Shown here one piece after another: positions 33,189 to 39,476 of a DNA stretch of 39,476 nt. The position numbers were made by a program, and so were the translations under genes. Numbering within the stretch: position 1 is the first letter of the stretch; every line of letters starts with the position of its first letter. The notes under the pieces are model-generated. The model was not told where the DNA came from. It worked only from the letters and a program-made list of their open reading frames with translations, and searched no databases. The DNA is taken from contig JAFIFL010000008.1 of the NCBI GenBank assembly GCA_020832055.1, positions 1-39,476 on the forward strand, given 5' to 3'. The DNA comes from Gammaproteobacteria bacterium (GTDB taxonomy: Bacteria; Pseudomonadota; Gammaproteobacteria; Pseudomonadales; Azotimanducaceae).

Positions 33189-34610
33189 TCAGACCAGCTT
33201 GCCGGGATTGAGAACGCCATCCGGATCGAAAGCTGTCCGAATGGCCCGCAGGTACGCGATCTCTTCCGGGGAGCGCGAGTAGCCAAGGTAGTCCTTCTTC
33301 AACAGGCCCACGCCGTGTTCGGCAGACACGCTGCCGCCGTGGCGACGGATCATGGTGAAGATCTCCTTCGACGCCCCATGGCAGCGCTCGTAAAAGTCGG
33401 CCTGAGGCATGTCCTCGGGTTTGAGAATGTTCAGGTGCAGGTTGCCGTCGCCGATGTGCCCGAACCAGACCACTTCGAGATCCGGGTAGTGGCGGCCCAC
33501 GAAGGCATCCACTTCGGCCAGGAACTCCGGGACCCGAGCGACCCGGACAGCCAGATCGTTCTTGTAGGGCGTCCAGTGGCTGATGGTCTCGGAGATGTCC
33601 TCACGCAGGCGCCACAGCTTCCTGGCCTGCTCCTCGGACTGGCTCAGGACGCCGTCCACCACCCAGCCTTGCTCGACGCAGTGCTCGAACACGGCAAGGG
33701 GTGCGTCCGCATCCTGGCTGACCTCCACCTCCACCAGGACGTAGTAGGGGCAGGTGTCGGCATCGGCCGCGAAGGGTGCCGGCAATCCGGTCCGGGCCAG
33801 CACCTTGGCCAGGGCCTTGGCGTCGAAGAACTCGAAGGCCGAGACTTCCAGACGCTGACGAAAGGCATGCAGGACCTCCATGACCACCGGGAACGCGGAC
33901 AGGCCCAGAACCAGGACCTGCTGGGCGGCCGGCTGACGGGTCAGGCGCAGGGTGACTTCCGTGATCAGGCCCAGAGTGCCTTCGGAGCCGATGAAAAGAT
34001 GGCGCAGGTCGTAGCCGGTGTTGTCCTTCACCAATCCCCGGCCCAGATCCAGCACTTCGCCGCGGCCGGTGACCACTTTCAGTCCGGCCACCCAATCCCG
34101 GGTCATGCCGTAGCGGATCACCTTGATGCCGCCGGCATTGGTGGCCACGTTGCCACCGATCTGCGACGAGCCTGCGGAGGCAAAGTCCACCGGATAGAAC
34201 AGGCCGTGTTGTTCGGCATGCTCCTGGATCGCCTGAGTGATCGCGCCGGCTTCGCAGCGCAGCAACTGTCCGGCAGGATCGAGCTCCAGGATGCGGTTCA
34301 TGCGGTCGAAAGACACCACCACTTCGCCGGCCGGGGCGACGGCACCGCCGGAGAGACCGGTGCGGCCACCCGACGGGACCAGGGCGAATCCATGCGCCCG
34401 GGCGGCCTGCACCAGCGTCACCACTTCATCGGTGCTGTTCGGGAACACCACCGCACTCGGTGCGACGGCAAAGCTGCGGGTCCAGTCCCGCCCCCAAACA
34501 GTCAGGGACTCAGCATCCTGACGCAGACGGTCGCCGAACAGGCGCGACAAGGCCTCCACGGCTGCGGCCGTGAGGGGACTCGGGACGGGACGGGAAGCAG
34601 CTGGTTCCAT
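33189..34610 (-). CDS. FAD-linked D-2-hydroxyglutarate dehydrogenase (GlcD/DLD family)
   Basis: The 473-residue flavoenzyme has the FAD_binding_4 domain (LVPSGGRTGLSGGAVA, FASAGSSQIGGNVATNAGGI, GSEGTLGLITEVTL) and the C-terminal domain with GHIGDGNLHLNILKPED and VSAEHGVGLLKKDYL. It oxidises a D-2-hydroxyacid. Divergence from serA is the same arrangement as in Pseudomonas, where D-2-hydroxyglutarate dehydrogenase consumes the D-2-hydroxyglutarate made by SerA and pulls serine synthesis forward; I assign that substrate by context. ATG 34610 is preferred because the alternative ATG at 34643 overlaps the predicted serA promoter. Neither has a strong ribosome site. Confidence 0.88.
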   Translation of the reverse strand: MEPAASRPVPSPLTAAAVEALSRLFGDRLRQDAESLTVWGRDWTRSFAVAPSAVVFPNSTDEVVTLVQAARAHGFALVPSGGRTGLSGGAVAPAGEVVVSFDRMNRILELDPAGQLLRCEAGAITQAIQEHAEQHGLFYPVDFASAGSSQIGGNVATNAGGIKVIRYGMTRDWVAGLKVVTGRGEVLDLGRGLVKDNTGYDLRHLFIGSEGTLGLITEVTLRLTRQPAAQQVLVLGLSAFPVVMEVLHAFRQRLEVSAFEFFDAKALAKVLARTGLPAPFAADADTCPYYVLVEVEVSQDADAPLAVFEHCVEQGWVVDGVLSQSEEQARKLWRLREDISETISHWTPYKNDLAVRVARVPEFLAEVDAFVGRHYPDLEVVWFGHIGDGNLHLNILKPEDMPQADFYERCHGASKEIFTMIRRHGGSVSAEHGVGLLKKDYLGYSRSPEEIAYLRAIRTAFDPDGVLNPGKLV

Positions 34611-34642
34611 GGTGCTCGCGGGGCTGGTGCCTGGGGCCGCCA

Positions 34643-34651
34643 TGCTATCAT
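34643..34651 (+). promoter_or_regulatory. Extended -10 promoter for serA
   Basis: TGCTATCAT reads as TGn-TATCAT with no strong -35. It predicts a start near 34658 and a ~34-base leader to the ATG at 34692. It lies in the short divergent space shared with the dehydrogenase gene. Confidence 0.45.
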
Positions 34652-34691
34652 GCGCGGCCTTTTCTCCCGCTACCCAGGCACGGCTCCGATC

Positions 34692-35927
34692 ATGACCAGC
34701 GCCCGCACCTCCATGTCCAAGGACAAGATCCGCATTCTCCTGCTCGAGGGTATCAGCGACACCGCCGTCGAGGGTTTCGCCCGTGCCGGCTATCGCAATG
34801 TCGAACAGATCTCAGGATCGCTGTCCCGCGAGGAACTGCTCGAAGCCGTCTCCGGCGTGCACTTGCTCGGCATCCGCTCGCGAACCCAGCTCGATGCGGA
34901 GGTCTTCGCCGCCGCCAAGCGCCTGATCGGCGTCGGCTGCTTCTGCATCGGCACCAATCAGGTGGATCTGATGGCAGCGCTGCTGCGCGGCATACCGGTA
35001 TTCAACGCACCGTTCTCCAACACCCGCAGCGTGGCGGAACTGGTGCTGGCCGAGGCCATTCTGCTGCTGCGCGGCATTCCCGAGAAGAACGCCGTAGCCC
35101 ACCGCGGTGGCTGGCAGAAAACGGCCCGCCAAAGCTATGAGCTGCGGGGCAAGACCCTGGGCATCGTCGGCTACGGCAACATCGGTTCCCAGCTCGGCGT
35201 GATGGCCGAGTCCCTGGGCATGCGGGTGCGTTTCTACGACGTCACCCGCAAGCTCAAGCTCGGCAATGCCGAACAGGTGGACAGCCTGCGCGACCTGCTC
35301 AGTGAGTCGGATGTGGTGACCCTGCACGTGCCGGATACGCCGAGCACCCGCAACATGATCGACGCCACCACACTTGGCTACATGAAGCGCAATGCCGTAC
35401 TGATCAATGCGTCCCGGGGCAAGGTGGTGGACATCGGCGCCCTGGCCGCGGCCCTGGAAGCCAGGCACATTCTCGGTGCTGCCATCGACGTCTTTCCGGA
35501 GGAGCCGCGATCCAATGACGAGCCCTTCGCGTCGCCACTGTGTGCCTACGACAACGTGATTCTCACGCCCCATATCGGCGGCAGCACAGTGGAGGCCCAG
35601 GAGAACATCGGCCGGGAAGTCTCCGAACGGCTGACGTTCTGGAGCGACAACGGTTCCAGTATCGGTTCGGTGAACTTCCCCGAAGTCGGGCTGCCTTCCC
35701 ACCCGGGCAAGCACCGCCTGCTGCACATTCACCGCAACGTGCCCGGCGTGCTGTCATCCATCAACCGTGTGTTCTCGGACAACGGGCTGAATATTTCCGC
35801 CCAGTATCTGCAGACCAACTCCGAAATCGGTTACGTGGTGATCGACACCGACGTCGAACACAGCGAGCGGGCGCTGGAGGGCATCCGCAAAGTGGACGGC
35901 ACCATCCGCACCCGCGTGCTGTTCTGA
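34692..35927 (+). CDS. serA: D-3-phosphoglycerate dehydrogenase
   Basis: The 411-residue enzyme (E. coli SerA 410) oxidises 3-phosphoglycerate in the first step of serine synthesis. It shows the NAD motif LGIVGYGNIGSQLGVMAESL, the substrate-binding LLGIRSRTQL and GVGCFCIGTNQVDL, TPHIGGSTVEAQ (catalytic His) and a C-terminal ACT domain (HIHRNVPGVLSSINRVFSDN ...) for serine feedback. A far longer open frame upstream runs through the divergent dehydrogenase gene and is spurious. ATG 34713 is an alternative start but has no ribosome site. Confidence 0.96.
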   Translation: MTSARTSMSKDKIRILLLEGISDTAVEGFARAGYRNVEQISGSLSREELLEAVSGVHLLGIRSRTQLDAEVFAAAKRLIGVGCFCIGTNQVDLMAALLRGIPVFNAPFSNTRSVAELVLAEAILLLRGIPEKNAVAHRGGWQKTARQSYELRGKTLGIVGYGNIGSQLGVMAESLGMRVRFYDVTRKLKLGNAEQVDSLRDLLSESDVVTLHVPDTPSTRNMIDATTLGYMKRNAVLINASRGKVVDIGALAAALEARHILGAAIDVFPEEPRSNDEPFASPLCAYDNVILTPHIGGSTVEAQENIGREVSERLTFWSDNGSSIGSVNFPEVGLPSHPGKHRLLHIHRNVPGVLSSINRVFSDNGLNISAQYLQTNSEIGYVVIDTDVEHSERALEGIRKVDGTIRTRVLF

Positions 35928-36003
35928 TGGCACCGATCTGCGCGCTGCCCGCCGGCGCGCTGCGCCCTGTCGGCATCATCGCTGAGCGGATCGCATCGTG
36001 GGT

Positions 36004-36034
36004 CTGATGTCGACCAGCCCGACGCCGACATCAG
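36004..36034. terminator. Hairpin between convergent serA and SRPBCC genes
   Basis: CTGATGTCG (36004-36012) and CGACATCAG (36026-36034) form a perfect 9-bp stem with a 13-base loop. It lies between two convergent stops and has no T-run. A bidirectional terminator is the simplest reading. Confidence 0.5.
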
Positions 36035-36059
36035 GTGAAGGCCACGGACCGGCCTTCGA

Positions 36060-36479
36060 TCAGCCGGCCACCGCCTTGCGCACGCCGGCAATGCCGCCCT
36101 TGTAGATCCCTTCCACCACGTTCACGGCATCCGCCTCCGGTACGCCCCTCGGCTCGAAGGTCCCGCTCCAGTCCACCCGACAGCTGCCATCGCCAAGATC
36201 GGAAATGCAAACGCTGGCAGCATAGCCCTTCACCGGCAGCGGGCTGTCGTCATTGAGGATGCTGTAGCCGAAAGTCATGGCCTCCGGCTCGAACGCATCG
36301 AGGCGCTCCACCACCTGACCACCGCCGAGACCGAGGGTACGGACCATGCCGACGCCCTCGCCCTCCACTTCGACGGAGGTAATGGGACCGCCCACCTGCA
36401 CCCCTCCAAAATCGCTGAGCAGGGCCCAAACGGTTGCGGCGGGACCGGCAATGGTCTCGGTCACAGTCACGGTGGTCAT
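36060..36479 (-). CDS. SRPBCC (START/Bet v1-like) domain protein
   Basis: The 139-residue single-domain protein begins MTTVTVTETIAGPAATVWAL, continues LSDFGG and has SVEVEGEGVGMVRTLGLGGG, MTFGYSILNDDSPLPVKGYAA and CRVDWSGTFEPRG, the order typical of polyketide-cyclase-like SRPBCC proteins with a deep ligand pocket. Catalysis or lipid/polyketide binding cannot be told apart. The start is supported by AAGGAG six bases upstream. It follows the monooxygenase gene by 69 bases on the same strand, so they probably form a unit. Confidence 0.85.
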   Translation of the reverse strand: MTTVTVTETIAGPAATVWALLSDFGGVQVGGPITSVEVEGEGVGMVRTLGLGGGQVVERLDAFEPEAMTFGYSILNDDSPLPVKGYAASVCISDLGDGSCRVDWSGTFEPRGVPEADAVNVVEGIYKGGIAGVRKAVAG

Positions 36480-36548
36480 GGCATCTCCTTGGTTTTGAAT
36501 GAATTCCGGGTGCTGCTGTTTCGTATCGGTCCGGCCGAACAAGTGGGC

Positions 36549-38366
36549 TCAGCGCAGTTCGAAGCCGTCGAGTTCGCCCTGATCGCGCCATTGCTGCAGC
36601 AGGGCGTTGAAGGCGTTGATGCCGAGACCATAGGTCTGGCCGCCGAGGCCACCGGAGGCATTGTCGAGTTCGCCTTCGTTGTTGTAGTAGCCGGGGGTAC
36701 AGGCTTCGAGGAAGTCGCGATTGTAGACGGCCACCCGCTTGATCTCCTCCACCCAGGCCGCTTCCGCTTCGGGCGTGACCTCCGCGACCTTCGCGCCACG
36801 TTTGTTCACCTCATCGATGATGTAGCTGATGTGCTGGGCCTGCTCGTCGAACATGGACGTCATGTTCACCGACAGCCCGTTCTGGGAGATGCCGACGAAG
36901 AACCAGTTCGGGAAGCCGTGGCTGGAAAAGCCGTGCAGGGTGCGCAGGCCACCCGCCCAATGATCGAACAGCGACTCACCGTCGCGGCCGATGATGTCGA
37001 AGCCGATGCGCCGTTTGGGTGACGTGGTGATTTCGAAGCCGGTGGCGAAGATGATGCAGTCCACTTCGTACTCGACGCCGTTGGCGACCACGGCGTTGGC
37101 GGTGATGCGCTCCACGCCATGGGCGTCGCTGACATCGATCAGGTGCACATTGGGGCGGTTGAAGGTGGGCAGGTACTCGTCGTTGAAGCAGGGGCGCTTG
37201 CAGAACTGGCGGTACCAGGGCTTCAGTGCTTCCGCGATTTGCGCGTCGCTGACGGCCGCATCCACCCGGGAGCGAATGCTGTTCATTTTTTGGAAGTCGG
37301 CCAACTCCGCCATGGCCGCGAAGGTTCCCAGATCCTGAGGCGCTTCGCCGGCCTGGATCATCAGCGAGCGGATGTTGTGGAAGATGTCGGTCCAGCCATC
37401 GTCCACGAGATCCTCTTCCACCGGCTGCCCCATGACTACGGCGTTGAAGTTCTCCCGCCGCTGGCGCTGCCAGCCGGGTTCCAGTGACTCGACCCACTCC
37501 GGGTCCGTCGGCTTGTTGCCGCGCAGATCGACGGAACTCGGAGTGCGCTGAAAGACATAGAGCTCTTTGGCGGCAGCACCCACGTGGGGTACACACTGGA
37601 TGGCGGTGGCGCCGGTACCGATGACGGCGACCCGCTTGTCGGCCAGGCCCGTGAGATGGCCGTTGTGATCGCCGCCGGTGTAGGCGTAATCCCAGCGGCT
37701 GGTGTGGAAGGTGTGACCTGCGAAATCCTCGATGCCGGGAATGCCCGGCAGTTTGGGCCGGCTCGCCGGGCCCGTGGCCTGAATCACGAAGCGGGCGCGA
37801 ATGTCATCCCCGCGATCGGTGGCGACCCGCCAGCGGGCGAGCTCTTCATCCCAACGGATGGCCTCTACCCGGGTCTGGAAGCGGGCGATGTCGTAGAGAT
37901 TGAAGGTTTCTCCGATGCGCCGGGAGTGCTCGTAGATCTCCGGCGCGAAGGCGTACTTCTCCTTCGGCATGTAGCCGAGTTCCTCCAGCAGCGGCAGGTA
38001 GCAGTAGGCGTCGATGTCGCACTGGGCACCGGGATAGCGGTTCCAGTACCAGGTGCCGCCGAAGTCACCGCCGGCCTCCAGAATGCGGACATCCGTGATG
38101 CCCCGCTGCTTGAGCCGCGCCGCGGCCAGCATGCCGCTGAAACCGCCGCCGATGATGACCACTTCCACCTCCTCCTGGAGCGGATCGCGTTCGACGCGCT
38201 CCGCGTAGGGATCCTCGATGAAGTGGGCAAAGCGGCCTTCCACCTCAACGTACTGCTCCTCGCCATCCGGACGCAGGCGCCGATCGCGCTCCTGGCGGTA
38301 CTTCTCACGCAGGGCGTCGGGATCGAAACCGAGGTTGTCGTACTTAAGCGGCAAGGTTCTGGCCAT
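36549..38366 (-). CDS. Baeyer-Villiger-type flavin monooxygenase
   Basis: The 605-residue protein has an FAD motif GGGFSG (73-78), the GGTWYWNRYPGAQCDI segment (103-118), the Baeyer-Villiger fingerprint FAGHTFHTSRWD (215-226), a second Rossmann motif VIGTGATAIQ for NADPH (~248-257) and FATGFE. It would insert oxygen next to a ketone, or oxidise a heteroatom. The ~65-residue N-terminal extension before the FAD domain is found in a long-form subgroup and is absent from cyclohexanone monooxygenases. The substrate is unknown. Regulation may involve a duplicated element at its promoter (38421-38448). Confidence 0.92.
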   Translation of the reverse strand: MARTLPLKYDNLGFDPDALREKYRQERDRRLRPDGEEQYVEVEGRFAHFIEDPYAERVERDPLQEEVEVVIIGGGFSGMLAAARLKQRGITDVRILEAGGDFGGTWYWNRYPGAQCDIDAYCYLPLLEELGYMPKEKYAFAPEIYEHSRRIGETFNLYDIARFQTRVEAIRWDEELARWRVATDRGDDIRARFVIQATGPASRPKLPGIPGIEDFAGHTFHTSRWDYAYTGGDHNGHLTGLADKRVAVIGTGATAIQCVPHVGAAAKELYVFQRTPSSVDLRGNKPTDPEWVESLEPGWQRQRRENFNAVVMGQPVEEDLVDDGWTDIFHNIRSLMIQAGEAPQDLGTFAAMAELADFQKMNSIRSRVDAAVSDAQIAEALKPWYRQFCKRPCFNDEYLPTFNRPNVHLIDVSDAHGVERITANAVVANGVEYEVDCIIFATGFEITTSPKRRIGFDIIGRDGESLFDHWAGGLRTLHGFSSHGFPNWFFVGISQNGLSVNMTSMFDEQAQHISYIIDEVNKRGAKVAEVTPEAEAAWVEEIKRVAVYNRDFLEACTPGYYNNEGELDNASGGLGGQTYGLGINAFNALLQQWRDQGELDGFELR

Positions 38367-38402
38367 GGGTCAGTCTCCACAGTCCGGTCAGCTGGGCGGA
38401 GA

Positions 38403-38448
38403 ATCATAACGCGTTTCAATCTAATGAGGGCAAGCTAATGAGGGCAAG
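38403..38448 (-). promoter_or_regulatory. Monooxygenase promoter with a perfect 14-bp tandem duplication
   Basis: On the minus strand TATGAT (38408-38403) is a good -10 box. Immediately upstream, CTTGCCCTCATTAG is repeated exactly twice (38448-38435 and 38434-38421), so TTGCCC of the second copy is the only -35-like hexamer, 19 bases from the -10. The predicted start is near 38396, 30 bases before the ATG. The repeat could be an operator pair or a slippage duplication. Confidence 0.5.
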
Positions 38449-38470
38449 TGACCCACCGCAACGACCCTGC

Positions 38471-38623
38471 TCAGGCGGGCAGCAACCACGCCATGGTGAG
38501 CAGGTAGATGGCGATCGACAGCGCGAATTTGGCCGGCTTGAGCCACAGGAAGGGTTGGTGTTGCCGCTGCCACCAGCGCCTGCCCCGGGAGGCTGCCGGC
38601 CCGCAAAAGCCTGACTCCTCGCG
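38471..38623 (-). other. Open frame with a membrane helix but no visible start codon
   Basis: Immediately after the HAD stop codon, and in the same frame, 50 sense codons run to a TGA at 38473-38471. The end of the frame reads QPFLWLKPAKFALSIAIYLL then TMAWLLPA. Third positions there are almost all G or C, like real genes here. No ATG, GTG or TTG occurs in frame before the helix. A GTG at 38627 overlapping the HAD stop opens a different frame (68 codons) whose product looks unnatural. This may be the C-terminus of a small membrane protein damaged by a frameshift, a non-canonical start, or stop readthrough from the HAD gene. Confidence 0.35.
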
Positions 38624-39289
38624 TCACCCGGACGATCGCGCCGCGATCAGCTCCGGGAGTTCCCGCATGTCGGCAAACACCGTGGTGTCCGGACCCGCAA
38701 GGCGCTCAGCCGGAATGAGCCCCCCCGCATAGGCGTAGACGTGCATGCCTGCGGCCCGGGCTGCGGCAACGCCATTGGCACTGTCCTCCACCACCACGCA
38801 GCGCTCAGGGGCATGGCCCATGCGCTCAGCCGCATGGAGGAATAAATCGGGAGCAGGTTTGCCTCTGGCCACGTCGTAGGCGCTGAAAATGCGTCCGGCA
38901 AAGCGCTCGTGCAGACCTGTGATGCCGAGGGTCATGGCCATCTTGCGATGGCTGCCGTTGGAGGCCACACAGGTGGCATGGGGGATGGCATCGAGGGCCT
39001 CCACCACACCATCCACCGGCGCCAGCTCGTTCCGGAACGCCTCTTGATAGCGGGCATTCACCGCCGCCCGCCAGGACTCCGGAATGGCCCGGCCGATCTG
39101 CCGGGCCACTTCACGCTCGAAGTGACCGTCAGTGCAGCCGATAAAGCGCTCCGCCAGCTCCTCGGCCGACAGCTCCCAGCCGAGTTCCGCCAGCGCCGCC
39201 TGCTCGATGCGCACCGCCAACCGCTCCGTGTCCACCAGCACCCCGTCGCAGTCGAAGATGACAAGATCGATCATCGCTCCAAGGTCCAT
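38624..39289 (-). CDS. HAD-superfamily phosphatase (YieH-like)
   Basis: The 221-residue protein has all four HAD motifs: DLVIFDCDGVLVDTE (nucleophile Asp), CVASNGSHRKM, Lys in ARGKPAPDLFLHAAERMG and VVVEDSANGVAAARAAGM. A helical cap sits between motifs I and II. It is closest in layout to E. coli YieH and related beta-phosphoglucomutase-like phosphatases acting on sugar phosphates. ATG 39289 and ATG 39274 are both possible starts; neither has a well-spaced ribosome site. It is flanked on the right by REP elements. Confidence 0.88.
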   Translation of the reverse strand: MDLGAMIDLVIFDCDGVLVDTERLAVRIEQAALAELGWELSAEELAERFIGCTDGHFEREVARQIGRAIPESWRAAVNARYQEAFRNELAPVDGVVEALDAIPHATCVASNGSHRKMAMTLGITGLHERFAGRIFSAYDVARGKPAPDLFLHAAERMGHAPERCVVVEDSANGVAAARAAGMHVYAYAGGLIPAERLAGPDTTVFADMRELPELIAARSSG

Positions 39290-39317
39290 GATTTCAACGA
39301 CGCCAGGCCGTCCGACC

Positions 39318-39393
39318 TGGGAGCGGATTCATCCGCGAATGCGTCATGTAAGCTCAACAACTCGCGTGCCCTTCGCGGACAAGTCCGCTCTTA
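39318..39393. repeat. Inverted pair of REP elements (BIME/REPIN-like)
   Basis: TGGGAGCGGATTCATCCGCG... (39318-39340) and TTCGCGGACAAGTCCGCTCT.. (39372-39393) are the same element in opposite orientation, about 30 bases apart. An inverted pair of this kind is the classic mobile REPIN unit spread by RAYT transposases. No RAYT gene lies in the window. Confidence 0.7.
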
Positions 39394-39450
39394 TGAAACA
39401 TACGGCAACTGTCTTGTTTTGAAACAACTTTTCAGATTGGCACACGCCTT

Positions 39451-39476
39451 TGTGGGAGAGCCCTATTCGCGCAGCG
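39451..39476 (+). repeat. REP-like element at right edge (possibly truncated)
   Basis: TGTGGGAGAGCCCTATTCGC then GCAGCG, a diverged copy of the head GTGGGAGCG plus CGCG arms. It runs into the window end, so its full extent is not seen. Confidence 0.5.

Noticed and set aside
32685-34691. Upstream extension of serA to a 1080-codon protein
   Set aside because: The extra 669 codons lie antisense to the D-2-hydroxyglutarate dehydrogenase and DUF2306 genes, and SerA from 34692 already has the normal length.
1-39476. tRNA, rRNA, CRISPR array, prophage or insertion sequence
   Set aside because: No cloverleaf, rRNA segment, regularly spaced identical repeats, integrase or transposase was recognised. 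The REP elements are the only mobile-type sequences.

Overview
The window is GC-rich chromosomal DNA from a gammaproteobacterium. The strongest evidence is a block from about 15,100 to 27,640 that carries the same gene set as the E. coli / Pseudomonas ubi-gcv-zapA-6S-fau-rpiA neighbourhood: gcvPB-gcvPA-gcvH-gcvT, a UbiH/UbiI-family hydroxylase, pepP and ygfB on the minus strand; then, divergently, a TIGR02449 coiled-coil gene, zapA, 6S RNA, fau and def; then ilvA and rpiA. A D-2-hydroxyglutarate dehydrogenase / serA divergent pair follows at 33.2-35.9 kb. Split glycine decarboxylase (two subunits), REP-type repeats and a large set of oxidoreductases suggest a free-living environmental lineage, not an enteric; the genus cannot be fixed from the sequence alone.

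Layout. 1-304: a 163-bp-spaced duplication carrying REP-like hairpins. 0.3-6.6 kb: an alpha/beta hydrolase, an S9 prolyl-oligopeptidase lipoprotein, a DUF456 membrane protein preceded by a 29-codon leader-like ORF, and a secreted DUF885 protein. 6.6-10.9 kb: acyl-CoA and redox enzymes (an ECI2-like crotonase, two luciferase-like monooxygenases of 'F420' families, a zinc alcohol dehydrogenase). 10.9-14.9 kb: a large unrecognised protein with a possible PilZ-like end, a lipoprotein and a small outer-membrane barrel. 15.1-22.9 kb: one long overlapping minus-strand operon for ubiquinone hydroxylation and glycine cleavage. 23.1-25.2 kb: zapA / 6S / fau / def. 25.3-28.9 kb: ilvA, rpiA, a SnoaL-like secreted protein, glutathione peroxidase. 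29.3-32.5 kb: two tandem secreted ureohydrolase-family genes. 32.5-35.9 kb: DUF2306 membrane protein, D-2-hydroxyglutarate dehydrogenase, SerA. 36.0-39.3 kb: SRPBCC protein, Baeyer-Villiger-type monooxygenase, an open frame with a membrane helix but no start codon, and a YieH-like HAD phosphatase. The right edge is again REP-rich.

How the genes connect. One-carbon metabolism is a recurring theme: glycine cleavage makes 5,10-methylene-THF, Fau recycles 5-formyl-THF, peptide deformylase removes formyl groups, and SerA with D-2-hydroxyglutarate dehydrogenase starts serine synthesis, which feeds glycine.

The most unusual item is the ureohydrolase pair. The downstream protein keeps all six metal ligands, while its upstream paralogue has lost three of them but keeps the fold, the signal peptide and the rest of the conserved framework. 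This looks like a secreted enzyme plus pseudoenzyme partner.
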